Assembly: GCA_007131285.1 (NCBI GenBank)
Contig: SLQV01000043.1
Coordinates: forward strand, 1 to 53,792
Direction of reading: 5' to 3'
DNA from: Myxococcales bacterium
GTDB taxonomy: Bacteria > Myxococcota_A > Polyangia > Polyangiales > SLQV01
Length of the DNA stretch: 53,792 nucleotides
Shown here: piece after piece, positions 28,742 to 38,156 of the stretch
Position numbering within the stretch: the stretch's first letter is position 1
How the letters are laid out: each line of letters starts with the position of its first letter
Program-made: the position numbers and the translations under genes
Notes under the pieces: generated by a model
What the model was told of the DNA's origin: nothing
The model's input: the letters and a program-made list of their open reading frames with translations, nothing else
Database searches by the model: none

Positions 28742-29686
28742 CTACGACATGGATTGCAGGTTAGCGTGGCGTGCGAGCTCCAGAAAACGCGCTGGATTAT
28801 CGGTGCCGGCCTCCGGGTAGGTCATGAACGTGATGCGGTGCGCGTGAGCGGAGTGCGCCGACTCCCTGAGCCTGCTTGCCAAGCGTTCTGCAACGATGGC
28901 AGTGCCGGCACGGTTCGTTTCCGGTAGCAAGACCACCAAGTCTTCGTTCGGTGTGGAGAATACGTAATCCAGCGTGCGTACCTGCTCGCGGACAAATTCC
29001 GCGAGCGTTTCGACGCTGCAGTACGGGCCGGGTGCGAGTTCCACGGCAATGCAGCCCAGCGCACCAACGAAACGCGCGGCGCGCGTAAGTTCGTAGTCAA
29101 GAGCAATGGCAAGCTGCTCCGCGGTACCAGGTTGTAGCAGGCCACCACTCTGCGCTGAGGGCATGGGGCAGGGCATGCCACTGGGATGAGCTTTGACGGT
29201 CTCGGGGTGCTCGCTCCTGCTGCCAGGGTGTGGCTGCGCTGCCGACGCTGCATAAACGTCCTCCCTTTCGCCGCTCATTGCTACCGTTTTGGTCACAGGA
29301 AGCGTGTGCAGGTATTGACGTAGCGAGCGCGTCGCCAACGGCTTTTGCAGAAGCGTGTGCGCGCCAAGCGCACGCGCAGCAGCTTTAAAGGTCTCAGATG
29401 CGCCGGGTGAGGTCAGGAGCGTGACGGGAACGGAGCTAAACACATTGTCTTCACGCAGTGCTTCCAAGACATCGAGACCGGAAACTGGTGCCAGGTCCGC
29501 ACTGACGAATACCCAATCGGCCGCCTCTCGCGCCATCATGGCCAGGAGGTTGTCGCCATCTACCGCGGTTAGCGGAATATGCCCTGCATCCACGCAAACC
29601 TGTTCCAGTAGACGGACATCGAAGGGGTCTGGGTCCGCGATGAGAATTAACGCTCGCTTTACATCGTTGCGCCGACGTCCTGCCAC
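28742..29686 (-). CDS. Response regulator receiver plus degenerate GGDEF-like domain
   Basis: ALILIADPDPFDVRLLEQVC...VFVSADLAPVSGLDVLEAL...TLLTSPG...LLQKPL; then VREQVRTLDYVFSTPNEDLVVLLPETNRAGTAIVAERLASRL. Confidence 0.75.
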   Translation of the reverse strand: MAGRRRNDVKRALILIADPDPFDVRLLEQVCVDAGHIPLTAVDGDNLLAMMAREAADWVFVSADLAPVSGLDVLEALREDNVFSSVPVTLLTSPGASETFKAAARALGAHTLLQKPLATRSLRQYLHTLPVTKTVAMSGEREDVYAASAAQPHPGSRSEHPETVKAHPSGMPCPMPSAQSGGLLQPGTAEQLAIALDYELTRAARFVGALGCIAVELAPGPYCSVETLAEFVREQVRTLDYVFSTPNEDLVVLLPETNRAGTAIVAERLASRLRESAHSAHAHRITFMTYPEAGTDNPARFLELARHANLQSMS

Positions 29687-30030
29687 TCACGCCTTTCCTG
29701 AGGGAGGCGGCTCAGTTGCGGATAGAGCTTGCGTGCCCACCCGCTTGGTTGCGGACGTGTCGTCCGCACGGTCCCCCACCCGGAGAGTTTAGCGACTCTC
29801 GTTACTCAATATCAATCACGGCGTGATGCATCCCCGCGGGAGGCGGGCCGGATACCGCCCAAACGCCCGCGACGAACGGCGCGCAGCTAGCGACGGTCCT
29901 TGTAGAGGGGCTGCTCGTGTCGTGAGGCGAAAACTGGCGCGTTCAGCTGTGTCGCTCCTCGCTTCTGTGATCAGTGCCTGCGGTATCACCCGAAATTGCG
30001 GCGCCCTGCGCAAAGGGGTACACCTTTGGG

Positions 30031-31524
30031 ATGAACCCTACGGCGCAGCGTCCGCGACCCGCGGCCCAGGCCGCCGAGATTCTCTGGCGTATCGAGAAAG
30101 ATGCGGCGTTTGCCGCACCCTTGCTGGCCCGTGCGGTGATCGCACCGCCGCATGGGTCAGCGAGGGTTTCGCCGAGCACAGCGCTTGATCACACCTTGAG
30201 AGCCGCGGGGCGCGAGGGCCCGGGGCTTGAAGTCACCCCCGCGCAGGTAGCGCGCTTCAGCGCCTGTCAGGATGGGCTTGCCGCAAGTGCGGCAAGCCCA
30301 TCAAGCGAAAGTGTCTCGGTTGATCAAGGACGGGCGCGGCTGACGCAGCTTGTCTACGGTACCCTGAGAATGCAGGTCGCGCTCGACGCCCTGCTGGCGC
30401 CGCATTGCCGCAAGAAGCTAAGCGCGATGGACGGTTTGTGCCGCAACGCATTGCGCGTATCGCTCTACGAGATCGCATGCATGGGCGCGCCTGCTCACGC
30501 GGCGGTCGGTGCGTGTGTTGCCTACCTGAAGGTCAAGCGTTCAAGGCCTCTCGGGGGCCTTGCGAATGCGGTGCTGCGTGCCGTGCTCCGCGACCCACCC
30601 ACACTGAACGAGCACATGGCGCTGCCCCGTTGGATCGAAGACCGCCTTGCGGGCTCGCTCGGGAAGGCACGTGCGCGGTCGCTGAGCTATGCCCCCATGC
30701 CGCCTAAAACCGGCATTGCCTGCCGGGATGCCGACGCCTTCGACGAGATGCAGCGAGCCCTCCGCGACGACGCGGAGGTTAACGTTTCCCCTTTCCATCC
30801 CTTGATTCTGAACGTACGCCGCGCGGGCAGCCTTGACCGTCTCGCGCCGATTCAACGCCATGAGGCTTGGATACAGGAGGAAGGCTCGCAGCTCATCGCC
30901 GAGTGCTTACCGCTGCGGCGGGGCGCAAGCGTACTTGACGCCTGCGCGGGCCGGGGGCACAAGACGCTCGCGCTCTTGCGCCGAGACACCTCACTTGAGA
31001 TAAGCGCGGCGGATTGTTACCCGGAAAAACTTGAGCTTTTGCTGCAGGCGTGCGCGCGCCATTTTCCCACGGTTTCCGTTGAAACCGCCGCTGTCGACTG
31101 GACCGTTGGCAGCGGGGAGTTCGCCCACCGCTTGTTCGATGTTGTGTTGGTCGACGCACCATGCTCCGGCCTTGGCACCGCTGCCCGTCGACCGGAACTG
31201 TTGCACCGGCTCACGCCCGAACGCCTTGTGGTCCTTCAGGCAGGACAGCAGAACCTGCTCACCGCGCTCGCGTCTCATGTAGCACCCGGTGGTATGCTTG
31301 CCTACTGCGTCTGCTCACCGCTTCGAGAAGAGGGCGCGTACGTCGCTGAGGCTTTCAGCGCGCGGCACCCTGACTTTGCGCTCAGTGCGCCGCCCATGCC
31401 CGCGGCCTTAGTATCGGCGCTCGGTGCCTTGGGGCCTTTTATGGAACTTGGCCCCTGGCTCGATCCGGCCAACGACGGTCCAGACGCATACTTTCTGGCC
31501 CTTTGGCAGCGCAGCTCCGGTTAG
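30031..31524 (+). CDS. rsmB: RsmB-like 16S rRNA m5C methyltransferase (NusB plus NOL1/NOP2/sun domains)
   Basis: LTQLVYGTLRMQVALDALL...VLDACAGRGHKTLALL...DVVLVDAPCSGLGTAARRPELLHRL...LAYCVCSPLREEGAYV. Confidence 0.9.
   Translation: MNPTAQRPRPAAQAAEILWRIEKDAAFAAPLLARAVIAPPHGSARVSPSTALDHTLRAAGREGPGLEVTPAQVARFSACQDGLAASAASPSSESVSVDQGRARLTQLVYGTLRMQVALDALLAPHCRKKLSAMDGLCRNALRVSLYEIACMGAPAHAAVGACVAYLKVKRSRPLGGLANAVLRAVLRDPPTLNEHMALPRWIEDRLAGSLGKARARSLSYAPMPPKTGIACRDADAFDEMQRALRDDAEVNVSPFHPLILNVRRAGSLDRLAPIQRHEAWIQEEGSQLIAECLPLRRGASVLDACAGRGHKTLALLRRDTSLEISAADCYPEKLELLLQACARHFPTVSVETAAVDWTVGSGEFAHRLFDVVLVDAPCSGLGTAARRPELLHRLTPERLVVLQAGQQNLLTALASHVAPGGMLAYCVCSPLREEGAYVAEAFSARHPDFALSAPPMPAALVSALGALGPFMELGPWLDPANDGPDAYFLALWQRSSG
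30271..30302. repeat. Perfect inverted repeat within rsmB (15-bp arms, 2-nt spacer)
   Basis: GATGGGCTTGCCGCA-AG-TGCGGCAAGCCCATC read directly. Confidence 0.97.
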
Positions 31525-31717
31525 CGTGTGGATGGCAGAGATCGGCCGCATTTGGCACCTCATCGCACGCGCTTCAGTCGCCCGGATAGCTGGAAATAGC
31601 TAAGAAATCTTCCATGTCTTGTGCGGGCGATGCATGTGCTTTGAGGCCGCATTTGCGATTCCTCGTTTCGGTTCCCGCGCTAGGCAGCGCGAGGGCTCTG
31701 TCTCATAAGATGTGCCA

Positions 31718-31746
31718 TTGACAGGGGCAGGGGGCTTCATTAAGGT
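31718..31746 (+). promoter_or_regulatory. Candidate sigma70-like promoter for tRNA-Pro
   Basis: TTGACA, 17-nt spacer, TAAGGT; about 60 nt upstream of the tRNA. Confidence 0.4.
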
Positions 31747-31806
31747 CTTGCCGCTTGAGAAGTTTCCGCGGTGGCTGGAGTCTTCGTGCAGGAATGCTTT
31801 CGAGTG

Positions 31807-31882
<76 letters not shown>

Positions 31883-31923
31883 CGATAACTCAATGAACGT
31901 GTGGGCGGAGCGAAGGACGAATC

Positions 31924-32532
31924 ATGGTAAAAGCAGTCGCAGCGGTGCGCGTCTTGGTCGTCGATGACGACAAAGATGTCTGCGATTTCATGGAAACATT
32001 TCTGGTGAAGGACGGCTTTGAAGTCCGCACCCTGTCCGACGCGACCAAGGTCCAAGATGAAGTGCGCACTGGCGCATACAATCTGCTGATCTTGGACATG
32101 ATGATGCCGCAACTCGATGGCATCAGCGTGCTCAAGGCGGTGCGGAAAGTCGATAGTGATATCGCGGTCGTCGTTTTCACTGGATATCCGAGTATCGAGA
32201 CGGCTGTTCAAGCCATGCAGCTCGAAGCGGTGGACTACCTCTCCAAGCCCTTCAATCCAGAGGAGTTCCGCGAGGTGCTCGAACGGGTACGACGCAAGAA
32301 GGGCTTGCTCAAATCGCCGGAAGAGAACTTGCACCGCGTCATCGGCGAGACGGTGCGCGGCCTAAGGAAAACGCGTGGTCTGACCCTCAAGCAAATGTCG
32401 AAGCGCACGAATCTGAGTGTTTCTCTGCTCTCTCAGATCGAGCGTGCCGAATCAAGCGCGTCTATCTCATCGCTTTTTAAGATTGCGACCGCGCTTGACG
32501 TTCGCATACAGAGCCTGTTCGGCGATTATTGA
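31924..32532 (+). CDS. Response regulator with N-terminal receiver and C-terminal XRE/Cro-CI HTH
   Basis: VRVLVVDDDKDVCDFMETFLVKDGFEV...LLILDMMMPQLDGISVLKAV...VFTGYPSIETAVQAMQLEAVDYLSKPF; VRGLRKTRGLTLKQMSKRTNLSVSLLSQIERAESSASISSLFKIATALDV. Confidence 0.93.
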   Translation: MVKAVAAVRVLVVDDDKDVCDFMETFLVKDGFEVRTLSDATKVQDEVRTGAYNLLILDMMMPQLDGISVLKAVRKVDSDIAVVVFTGYPSIETAVQAMQLEAVDYLSKPFNPEEFREVLERVRRKKGLLKSPEENLHRVIGETVRGLRKTRGLTLKQMSKRTNLSVSLLSQIERAESSASISSLFKIATALDVRIQSLFGDY

Positions 32533-32695
32533 CGCGTCGCGCCCGGGGTGGAGAGCCAGCGAGCGCGTGTGCCGATTCGGGCAAGCGCACGAAGCTTTTG
32601 TCGCTTTTGTCGAAGCCCGGGCCGCGGGCAGGTCTTCGTCCTACGGCCGGGAGCGCCCCTCACTTATCTTTGGTCCCGCACCCGTGACCCGCTGA

Positions 32696-34156
32696 ATGGC
32701 TAGAAGCGCCGACACGCAGCAAAGCTTTCGCCGCGGACTGCTTTGGTTCGGCTCGGGGACGGTACTCGCGCGCCTTGCAAATGTGTTGAGTCTGCTGGTG
32801 ATCCTGCGGCTGCTCTCACGGCAGGCGTTGGGTGAAGCGTCGCTAGTGTTGGGCGTGCTCATCATTCTAGAGTCCTTTGCGAGCCTAGGTCTCGAACTTG
32901 CGTTGGTGCAGGCGAAGCGCTTGCGCCGCGGCGAACTCGCGAGCCTGCACTGGTTCGTCGGCGGGGTGGGCGCGAGCCTGGCCGCGCTTGTCTGGTTTTC
33001 TGCACCAGCGCTGGCGTTGGCTTTCGACAGTGAGTCGCTCTCCCCGCTGATGCGCCTCGCATCGCTTAAGCTCGTCCTGCTCGGCTTCTGTCTTGTCCCG
33101 CAGCAGCGCTTAGTGCGGGGTCTGCGCTTTCGTCGCTACTCCGTCGCGCATGCCGCCGCAGGTATCGGCGAGGATATTGCCAAGGTTGCGCTCGCCTGGG
33201 GCGGCCTCGGCGCCAGCGCGCTCGTGGGGGCTAACGTGCTGCGTGGTGCGGTACTCCTCGGCTGCTTGTTGCTCATGACTCGCTTCTGGCCCCGGCCCCG
33301 GTTGCGTTTGGGTGAGGTGCTGCCGCATCTTCGCTTTGGCTACCGCATCGGCCTGAGCGGGGTGATCCTGCAGGGCGCCAGCAACGTCGACTACTTCATC
33401 GTTGGTCGCTTCCTCGGCCTGGAAGCCCTTGGGCTTTACCGCGCCGCCTTTGAGCTTGGCGTCATGCCCCTAGACATGATCGGTCGCGCCATCTACCGCA
33501 TCGCCACACCGGTATTCGCCCGCCACGCCCGTGACAAGGCCGCGTTTCTCGCCAGCGTGAGTGACGTGAGCACCGCGTTGCTGCGCTTGCTGGTGCCGGT
33601 GGCGGGCGGCCTTGCCTTCGCGGCTCCCGAACTGCTGCTCCTGGCCGGTGGTGCGCAGTGGCTGCCGGCGGTCTTCACCGCGCAGCTTCTCGTGGCCGGC
33701 GGCCTGCTGCGCGCGTTCGAGCGCCTCCTGCTGCAAGGACTGATGGCCTGGGGGCGACCGGGTCTCGCGCTGCTTGAAGCGGTTCTCTCGCTGGGGCTTG
33801 TCGCCGCAGGCCTCGTGGTGGCCGTCTGGCTGGGGGGCGGCCAGCCGTCGCTTTGGTCCCTCGGTGCGGGCTGGGGCGCAGCGCATGTGCTGCTGCTCGG
33901 GGCGACGTGGCGTTCTTGCCAGATCGCCTTCGGCCTAGACAGCGGTGCACTTTGGCTTCGCGTACGCGCGCAGCTCGCACTGCTGGCGCTCATCGCTGCC
34001 TGCGGTCTCGCCAGCGAAGCGCTCTGGCCACACAACGTAGAAAGCCCCATACAGGTGGGCTTGAGGCTCGCGCTCTTCGTTATCGGCCTTCCACTGCTGT
34101 GTCTTGGCGGCGGACGTTTGCGCCGCCGCTGGGCCGGTCCCCGTCAGGGTAGCTAA
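32696..34156 (+). CDS. Polysaccharide/oligosaccharide flippase (MOP superfamily, Wzx-like)
   Basis: FRRGLLWFGSGTVLARLANVLSLLVILRLLSRQALGEASLVLGVLIILESFASLGLELALVQ; polytopic; NVDYFIVGRFLGLEALGLYRAAFELG. Confidence 0.85.
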   Translation: MARSADTQQSFRRGLLWFGSGTVLARLANVLSLLVILRLLSRQALGEASLVLGVLIILESFASLGLELALVQAKRLRRGELASLHWFVGGVGASLAALVWFSAPALALAFDSESLSPLMRLASLKLVLLGFCLVPQQRLVRGLRFRRYSVAHAAAGIGEDIAKVALAWGGLGASALVGANVLRGAVLLGCLLLMTRFWPRPRLRLGEVLPHLRFGYRIGLSGVILQGASNVDYFIVGRFLGLEALGLYRAAFELGVMPLDMIGRAIYRIATPVFARHARDKAAFLASVSDVSTALLRLLVPVAGGLAFAAPELLLLAGGAQWLPAVFTAQLLVAGGLLRAFERLLLQGLMAWGRPGLALLEAVLSLGLVAAGLVVAVWLGGGQPSLWSLGAGWGAAHVLLLGATWRSCQIAFGLDSGALWLRVRAQLALLALIAACGLASEALWPHNVESPIQVGLRLALFVIGLPLLCLGGGRLRRRWAGPRQGS

Positions 34157-34337
34157 GCGAGCGGCGTGCCCGGGGGGGCCGGGGCGCGAGCCGCCAAACG
34201 CAGAAGCTGTCTCCGAATACGTGAGGCAATATCCGCGCCCGCACGCTGGTCCAGATACCCTCATGTGCGGGGGCGACGCGGCTGAGCGCATCTTTGCCTC
34301 TGGACGCGCGGGGCTTTTCTGCACTACATCCAAGGGA

Positions 34338-36461
34338 ATGAGTGCGCTTTGGATGTCTTTGCTCCTTGGGGTAAATCTAGCTTTTTTTGCGTGGACAGCT
34401 CAGCGGCGTGTGCGGCAAGTCTTCGTCGCCCGGGGCGCTGCCCGCTTCACCTGGCGCCAAGGTGAACTGCTGGCGCGGGTTAAGGATACCCTCGTATATG
34501 CTCTTGGGCAGCGACGGATGACCAAGTACACCGTCGCTGGCCTCGCCCATATCCTAATTTTTGCGGGCTTTCTCGTGCTGCTCCTGCGCTCCCTCCTCCT
34601 CTGGGGTCGCGGCTACGATGTCGGTTTTGATTTCTTCGGTGTGCTCGGTGCAGGGACGTTGCTGGGTGACGGCTACAATCTCGCCAAAGACATCTTTGCT
34701 TGCCTGGTCGTCCTAGGCGCAAGCGTCTTCGTGTGGCTGCGTGTGGTTGTGCGCTCGCCGCGCATGACGCTTGGCGTCGAAGGGCTCGTCATTCTCGGCA
34801 TCATCATCACGATGATGCTTGCAGACTTTCTCTATGACGGCGCCGGTCAGGTCCTGCATGCGCGTGCCCTGCACCAAGAGTGGGCATTTCATGCTTTCGA
34901 GCCGGTGGGGTCGCTCTTCGCGCTTGGGCTCAAGGGTGTGGAAGACACGGGCGTCCTCAAGCTGCTCTGGCACGCAGGCTTCTGGTGGCACGCCGCCCTT
35001 GTGCTCATTTTTCTGAACATCCTTCCCTACTCGAAGCATTTCCACATCATCACGGCTTTCCCCAATGTATTTACCCGCGATCGGTCGCCCTACGGCCGCC
35101 TGCCAAAAATCGATGACCTCGAAGGGCGCGTCGAGCGCGAGGAGGCCCTCGGCATCGGCAAGCTCGAAGATCTCTCCTGGCAGCACGCCCTCGATCTCTA
35201 CACCTGCACCGAATGCGGCCGCTGCAGCGACCATTGCCCCGCGTACATTACCGACAAGAAACTCTCGCCAAAGCATCTCACGCTCGCGCTGCGCGACCAT
35301 CTCTACGATACAGAGGCGGCCCTTTTGCACGGCAAGACGCCAGAGAGCGACGAGCGCGGTCCACTGCGCACGCACCCTGAACCGCCAGAGGATGCCTACT
35401 TTCGTAACGAAACGCCGCAGGCGCTCGTGCCACATATTATCGACCCGGATGTCATCTGGGCCTGCACCTCCTGCCGCGCCTGCGAAGAGCAGTGCCCGGT
35501 CCTCATCTCTTACGTCGACAAGATTGTGGGGATGCGCCGCGACCAGGTGCTCATGCAGAATACCTTCCCCCCGGAGCTCGCCAAACCCTTCCAGGGTATG
35601 GAGGTCAACGGCAACCCTTGGAACCTGCCGCAGGTCGACCGTGACGGCTGGGCCAAGGGGCTGAGCGTGCCCCGTCTCGTGGACCGGCCTGACGCCGAAG
35701 TGATCTACTGGGTGGGCTGCGCCGCCAGCTACGACGACCGCGCCCAGCGCGTCGCTCGGTCCGTCGTGGAGCTGCTAGGCGCCGCGGGCGTCAACTACGC
35801 CATTCTCGGTAAGCAAGAATGCTGCACCGGTGACTCCGCGAGACGCGCCGGCAACGAGTACCTTTTCCAAATGCTCGCCGAGCAGAACGTGGAGACCCTC
35901 AATGGCCTAGGCGCGCAGGAAAAGACCATCATCACTGCCTGCCCCCATTGCTTCAATACCCTCGCCAACGAGTACGGGGATTTCGGTGGCAACTATAAGG
36001 TGGTTAACCACACAGACTTCCTCTTCGAGCTCGTGCGCGAGGGCAAGCTCACGCCGGTGCACCGCGTCGAAGAGCGCATCACCTACCACGACAGCTGTTA
36101 TCTCGGCCGCTATAACAACGTCTACGACTCCCCCCGCGACATCCTGAAGTCGATTCCCGGCGTTACCCTCGGGGAAGTCGAGAAGGCCAACCGTGAGCAG
36201 GGCCTCTGCTGCGGCGCTGGCGGCGCGCAGATGTGGATGGAAGAGCAGAACAACAACCGGGTCAACCGCAAGCGCACCCTCCAGATCCTGCAGACGCAGC
36301 CGGAAACCGTCGCCAGTGCCTGCCCTTTCTGCATGACCATGTTGACGGACGGCATCAAGGACGCCGAGCGCGACCAAAACGTGAAACAGCTCGATGTTGC
36401 GGAAGTCTTGGCCCGCGCCGTGCTCGGCCCGGTCCACCAGGAGGCTGCTTCTGCGGGCTGA
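34338..36461 (+). CDS. Membrane Fe-S protein: NarI-like membrane domain, two [4Fe-4S] motifs, CCG domains (EtfD/HdrD-like)
   Basis: CTECGRCSDHCP and CTSCRACEEQCP; YHDSCYLGRYN, CCGAGGAQMW and CPFCMTML CCG motifs; N-terminal TM helices. Start trimmed to ATG after AAGGGA. Confidence 0.88.
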   Translation: MSALWMSLLLGVNLAFFAWTAQRRVRQVFVARGAARFTWRQGELLARVKDTLVYALGQRRMTKYTVAGLAHILIFAGFLVLLLRSLLLWGRGYDVGFDFFGVLGAGTLLGDGYNLAKDIFACLVVLGASVFVWLRVVVRSPRMTLGVEGLVILGIIITMMLADFLYDGAGQVLHARALHQEWAFHAFEPVGSLFALGLKGVEDTGVLKLLWHAGFWWHAALVLIFLNILPYSKHFHIITAFPNVFTRDRSPYGRLPKIDDLEGRVEREEALGIGKLEDLSWQHALDLYTCTECGRCSDHCPAYITDKKLSPKHLTLALRDHLYDTEAALLHGKTPESDERGPLRTHPEPPEDAYFRNETPQALVPHIIDPDVIWACTSCRACEEQCPVLISYVDKIVGMRRDQVLMQNTFPPELAKPFQGMEVNGNPWNLPQVDRDGWAKGLSVPRLVDRPDAEVIYWVGCAASYDDRAQRVARSVVELLGAAGVNYAILGKQECCTGDSARRAGNEYLFQMLAEQNVETLNGLGAQEKTIITACPHCFNTLANEYGDFGGNYKVVNHTDFLFELVREGKLTPVHRVEERITYHDSCYLGRYNNVYDSPRDILKSIPGVTLGEVEKANREQGLCCGAGGAQMWMEEQNNNRVNRKRTLQILQTQPETVASACPFCMTMLTDGIKDAERDQNVKQLDVAEVLARAVLGPVHQEAASAG

Positions 36462-36523
36462 GCCGAGGCGCTAGCGCGCAACGTGTCTGGCTACCCCTGG
36501 TTCCGCTAAGGGCCCCGCAAGAC

Positions 36524-36578
36524 CTCGGCACCTTTAGGTGCCGAGTGGTGAGCGGACCCAAGAACCACTCGACGAGTG
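36524..36578. promoter_or_regulatory. Overlapping inverted repeats upstream of pyk
   Basis: CTCGGCACC-TTTA-GGTGCCGAG (36524-36545); CGAGTGGT (36542-36549) with ACCACTCG (36564-36571); CACTCG-A-CGAGTG (36566-36578). Confidence 0.6.
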
Positions 36579-36743
36579 CGTTCTGGGCGGTAGCCCCAAC
36601 CGTGGGGAAGAGGCCCTCGCGGCGCGGTATTCGGGAGCCGCGTGTGCAACCGTGCCGTAGCGTACGCCGGCCTGAAAACGGCCGTGCCGTGAGGCCGCAC
36701 GATTGAAGCTGACAAGCGTTGCAACTGGGGCTAGAAAGCGCGC

Positions 36744-38156
36744 ATGCAGCGTCGTTGTAAAATCGTCTGTACCATGGGCCCTGCGGTTGCGACCGATGAG
36801 GCTGTCAAGCAGCTCATCGCCGCGGGCATGGACTGCGCCCGGCTTAACTTTTCCCACGGCACCCACGCGGCACACGCGGAGACCGCCGCTCGGATTCGCG
36901 CCGCGGCCAAGGATGCCCGTCGGCACATCGCTATTTTAGCGGACCTTTGTGGTCCCAAGATGCGCGTGGGTCGTTTCGCCGACAACTCGGTAGAACTAGT
37001 GCCTGATACGCGCTTTGTCCTGACCTCACGAGAGGTCATCGGCTCCACCAAAGAAGTCAGCATCACTTACAAGACGCTGCCTCAGGAAGTGTCGAAGGGT
37101 GACGTCATCCTCCTCGATGACGGCTTGCTCAAGCTGCGCGTCGACGAAGTGCACGACCAAGACATTCACTGCATCGTCGAAGTAGGCGGTGAGCTTTCGA
37201 ACAACAAGGGCATGAACGTGCCCGGCGCCACCCTCAACGCCCCTGCGCTTACGGACAAAGACCGTACCGACCTCGCCTTCGCCGTCGAAACGCTCGGCGT
37301 CGACTACGTCGCCCTCTCGTTCGTCCGTCGCCCGGAAGACGTGCTCGAAGCGCGCGCGCTCGCACGGGATGTCCCGCTTATTGCCAAAATCGAGAAGCCC
37401 GAAGCGATTGACTGCCTGGAAGCCATTATCGACGCGGCGGACGGCGCGATGATTGCCCGCGGTGACCTCGGGGTCGAAGTCGGGCCGGAAAAGGTGCCCC
37501 TCATCCAGAAGCGCATCATTAACGAAGTCAAAGAGCGCGGTAAGGTCGTCATCACGGCCACCCAAATGCTCGACTCGATGATCCGTAACCCGCGTCCCAC
37601 GCGTGCCGAGGCCGCCGACGTCGCCAATGCGGTGCTCGACGGCACCGACGCCGTCATGCTCAGCGGCGAATCCGCTTCCGGCAAGTACCCTATCGAGTCG
37701 GTACGCATGATGACCGCCATTATAACCGAGGTGGAGTCCGAGTGGATTGGCGCGGCGGACCGAGAAGCCAAGGACCCCCAGCACGTGGGCCAGTGGGGCT
37801 TCGCCACGGCCGCCGCCCGTGCCGCCGCCTTCCTTTCGTTTGTGCTGCCTTTGCGCGCCATTGTGGTCTTTACGAGCGACGGCCGTTCGGCGGGGCTGCT
37901 GAGCGGCCACCGGCCGCGGGCCATGATCGTCGGCGTGGCCGATAACGCCCGCCTCGCCAACCGCATGGCGCTGGAGTGGGGCGTGGTTCCGAAGGTGCGT
38001 GCCACGCAAAGCGAAGACCTAGCGGACGTGCTCAAGGTGTCCATTGACCTCGTGACCGAAGACAAACTTTGCGCTAGCGGCGACGCCTTCGCCCTCGTCG
38101 CCGGCTGGCCGGTCTCCGGCCACACAAACACCGTCAAGCTGCACCGCCTCGCCTAG
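36744..38156 (+). CDS. pyk: Pyruvate kinase
   Basis: RRCKIVCTMGPA...GMDCARLNFSHGTH...MIARGDLGVEVGPEKVPLIQKRII...ITATQMLDSMIRNPRPTRAEAADVANAVLDGTDAVMLSGESASGKYPIESV. Confidence 0.99.
   Translation: MQRRCKIVCTMGPAVATDEAVKQLIAAGMDCARLNFSHGTHAAHAETAARIRAAAKDARRHIAILADLCGPKMRVGRFADNSVELVPDTRFVLTSREVIGSTKEVSITYKTLPQEVSKGDVILLDDGLLKLRVDEVHDQDIHCIVEVGGELSNNKGMNVPGATLNAPALTDKDRTDLAFAVETLGVDYVALSFVRRPEDVLEARALARDVPLIAKIEKPEAIDCLEAIIDAADGAMIARGDLGVEVGPEKVPLIQKRIINEVKERGKVVITATQMLDSMIRNPRPTRAEAADVANAVLDGTDAVMLSGESASGKYPIESVRMMTAIITEVESEWIGAADREAKDPQHVGQWGFATAAARAAAFLSFVLPLRAIVVFTSDGRSAGLLSGHRPRAMIVGVADNARLANRMALEWGVVPKVRATQSEDLADVLKVSIDLVTEDKLCASGDAFALVAGWPVSGHTNTVKLHRLA

Noticed and set aside
34713-35435. 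240-aa minus-strand ORF
   Set aside because: Antisense to the Fe-S protein with well-defined CxxCxxCxxxC motifs; no independent support.
37026-38009. 327-aa minus-strand ORF
   Set aside because: It lies wholly antisense to the unambiguous pyk gene. Long antisense ORFs are expected in GC-rich codon usage, and the translation is low-complexity with no recognised family.
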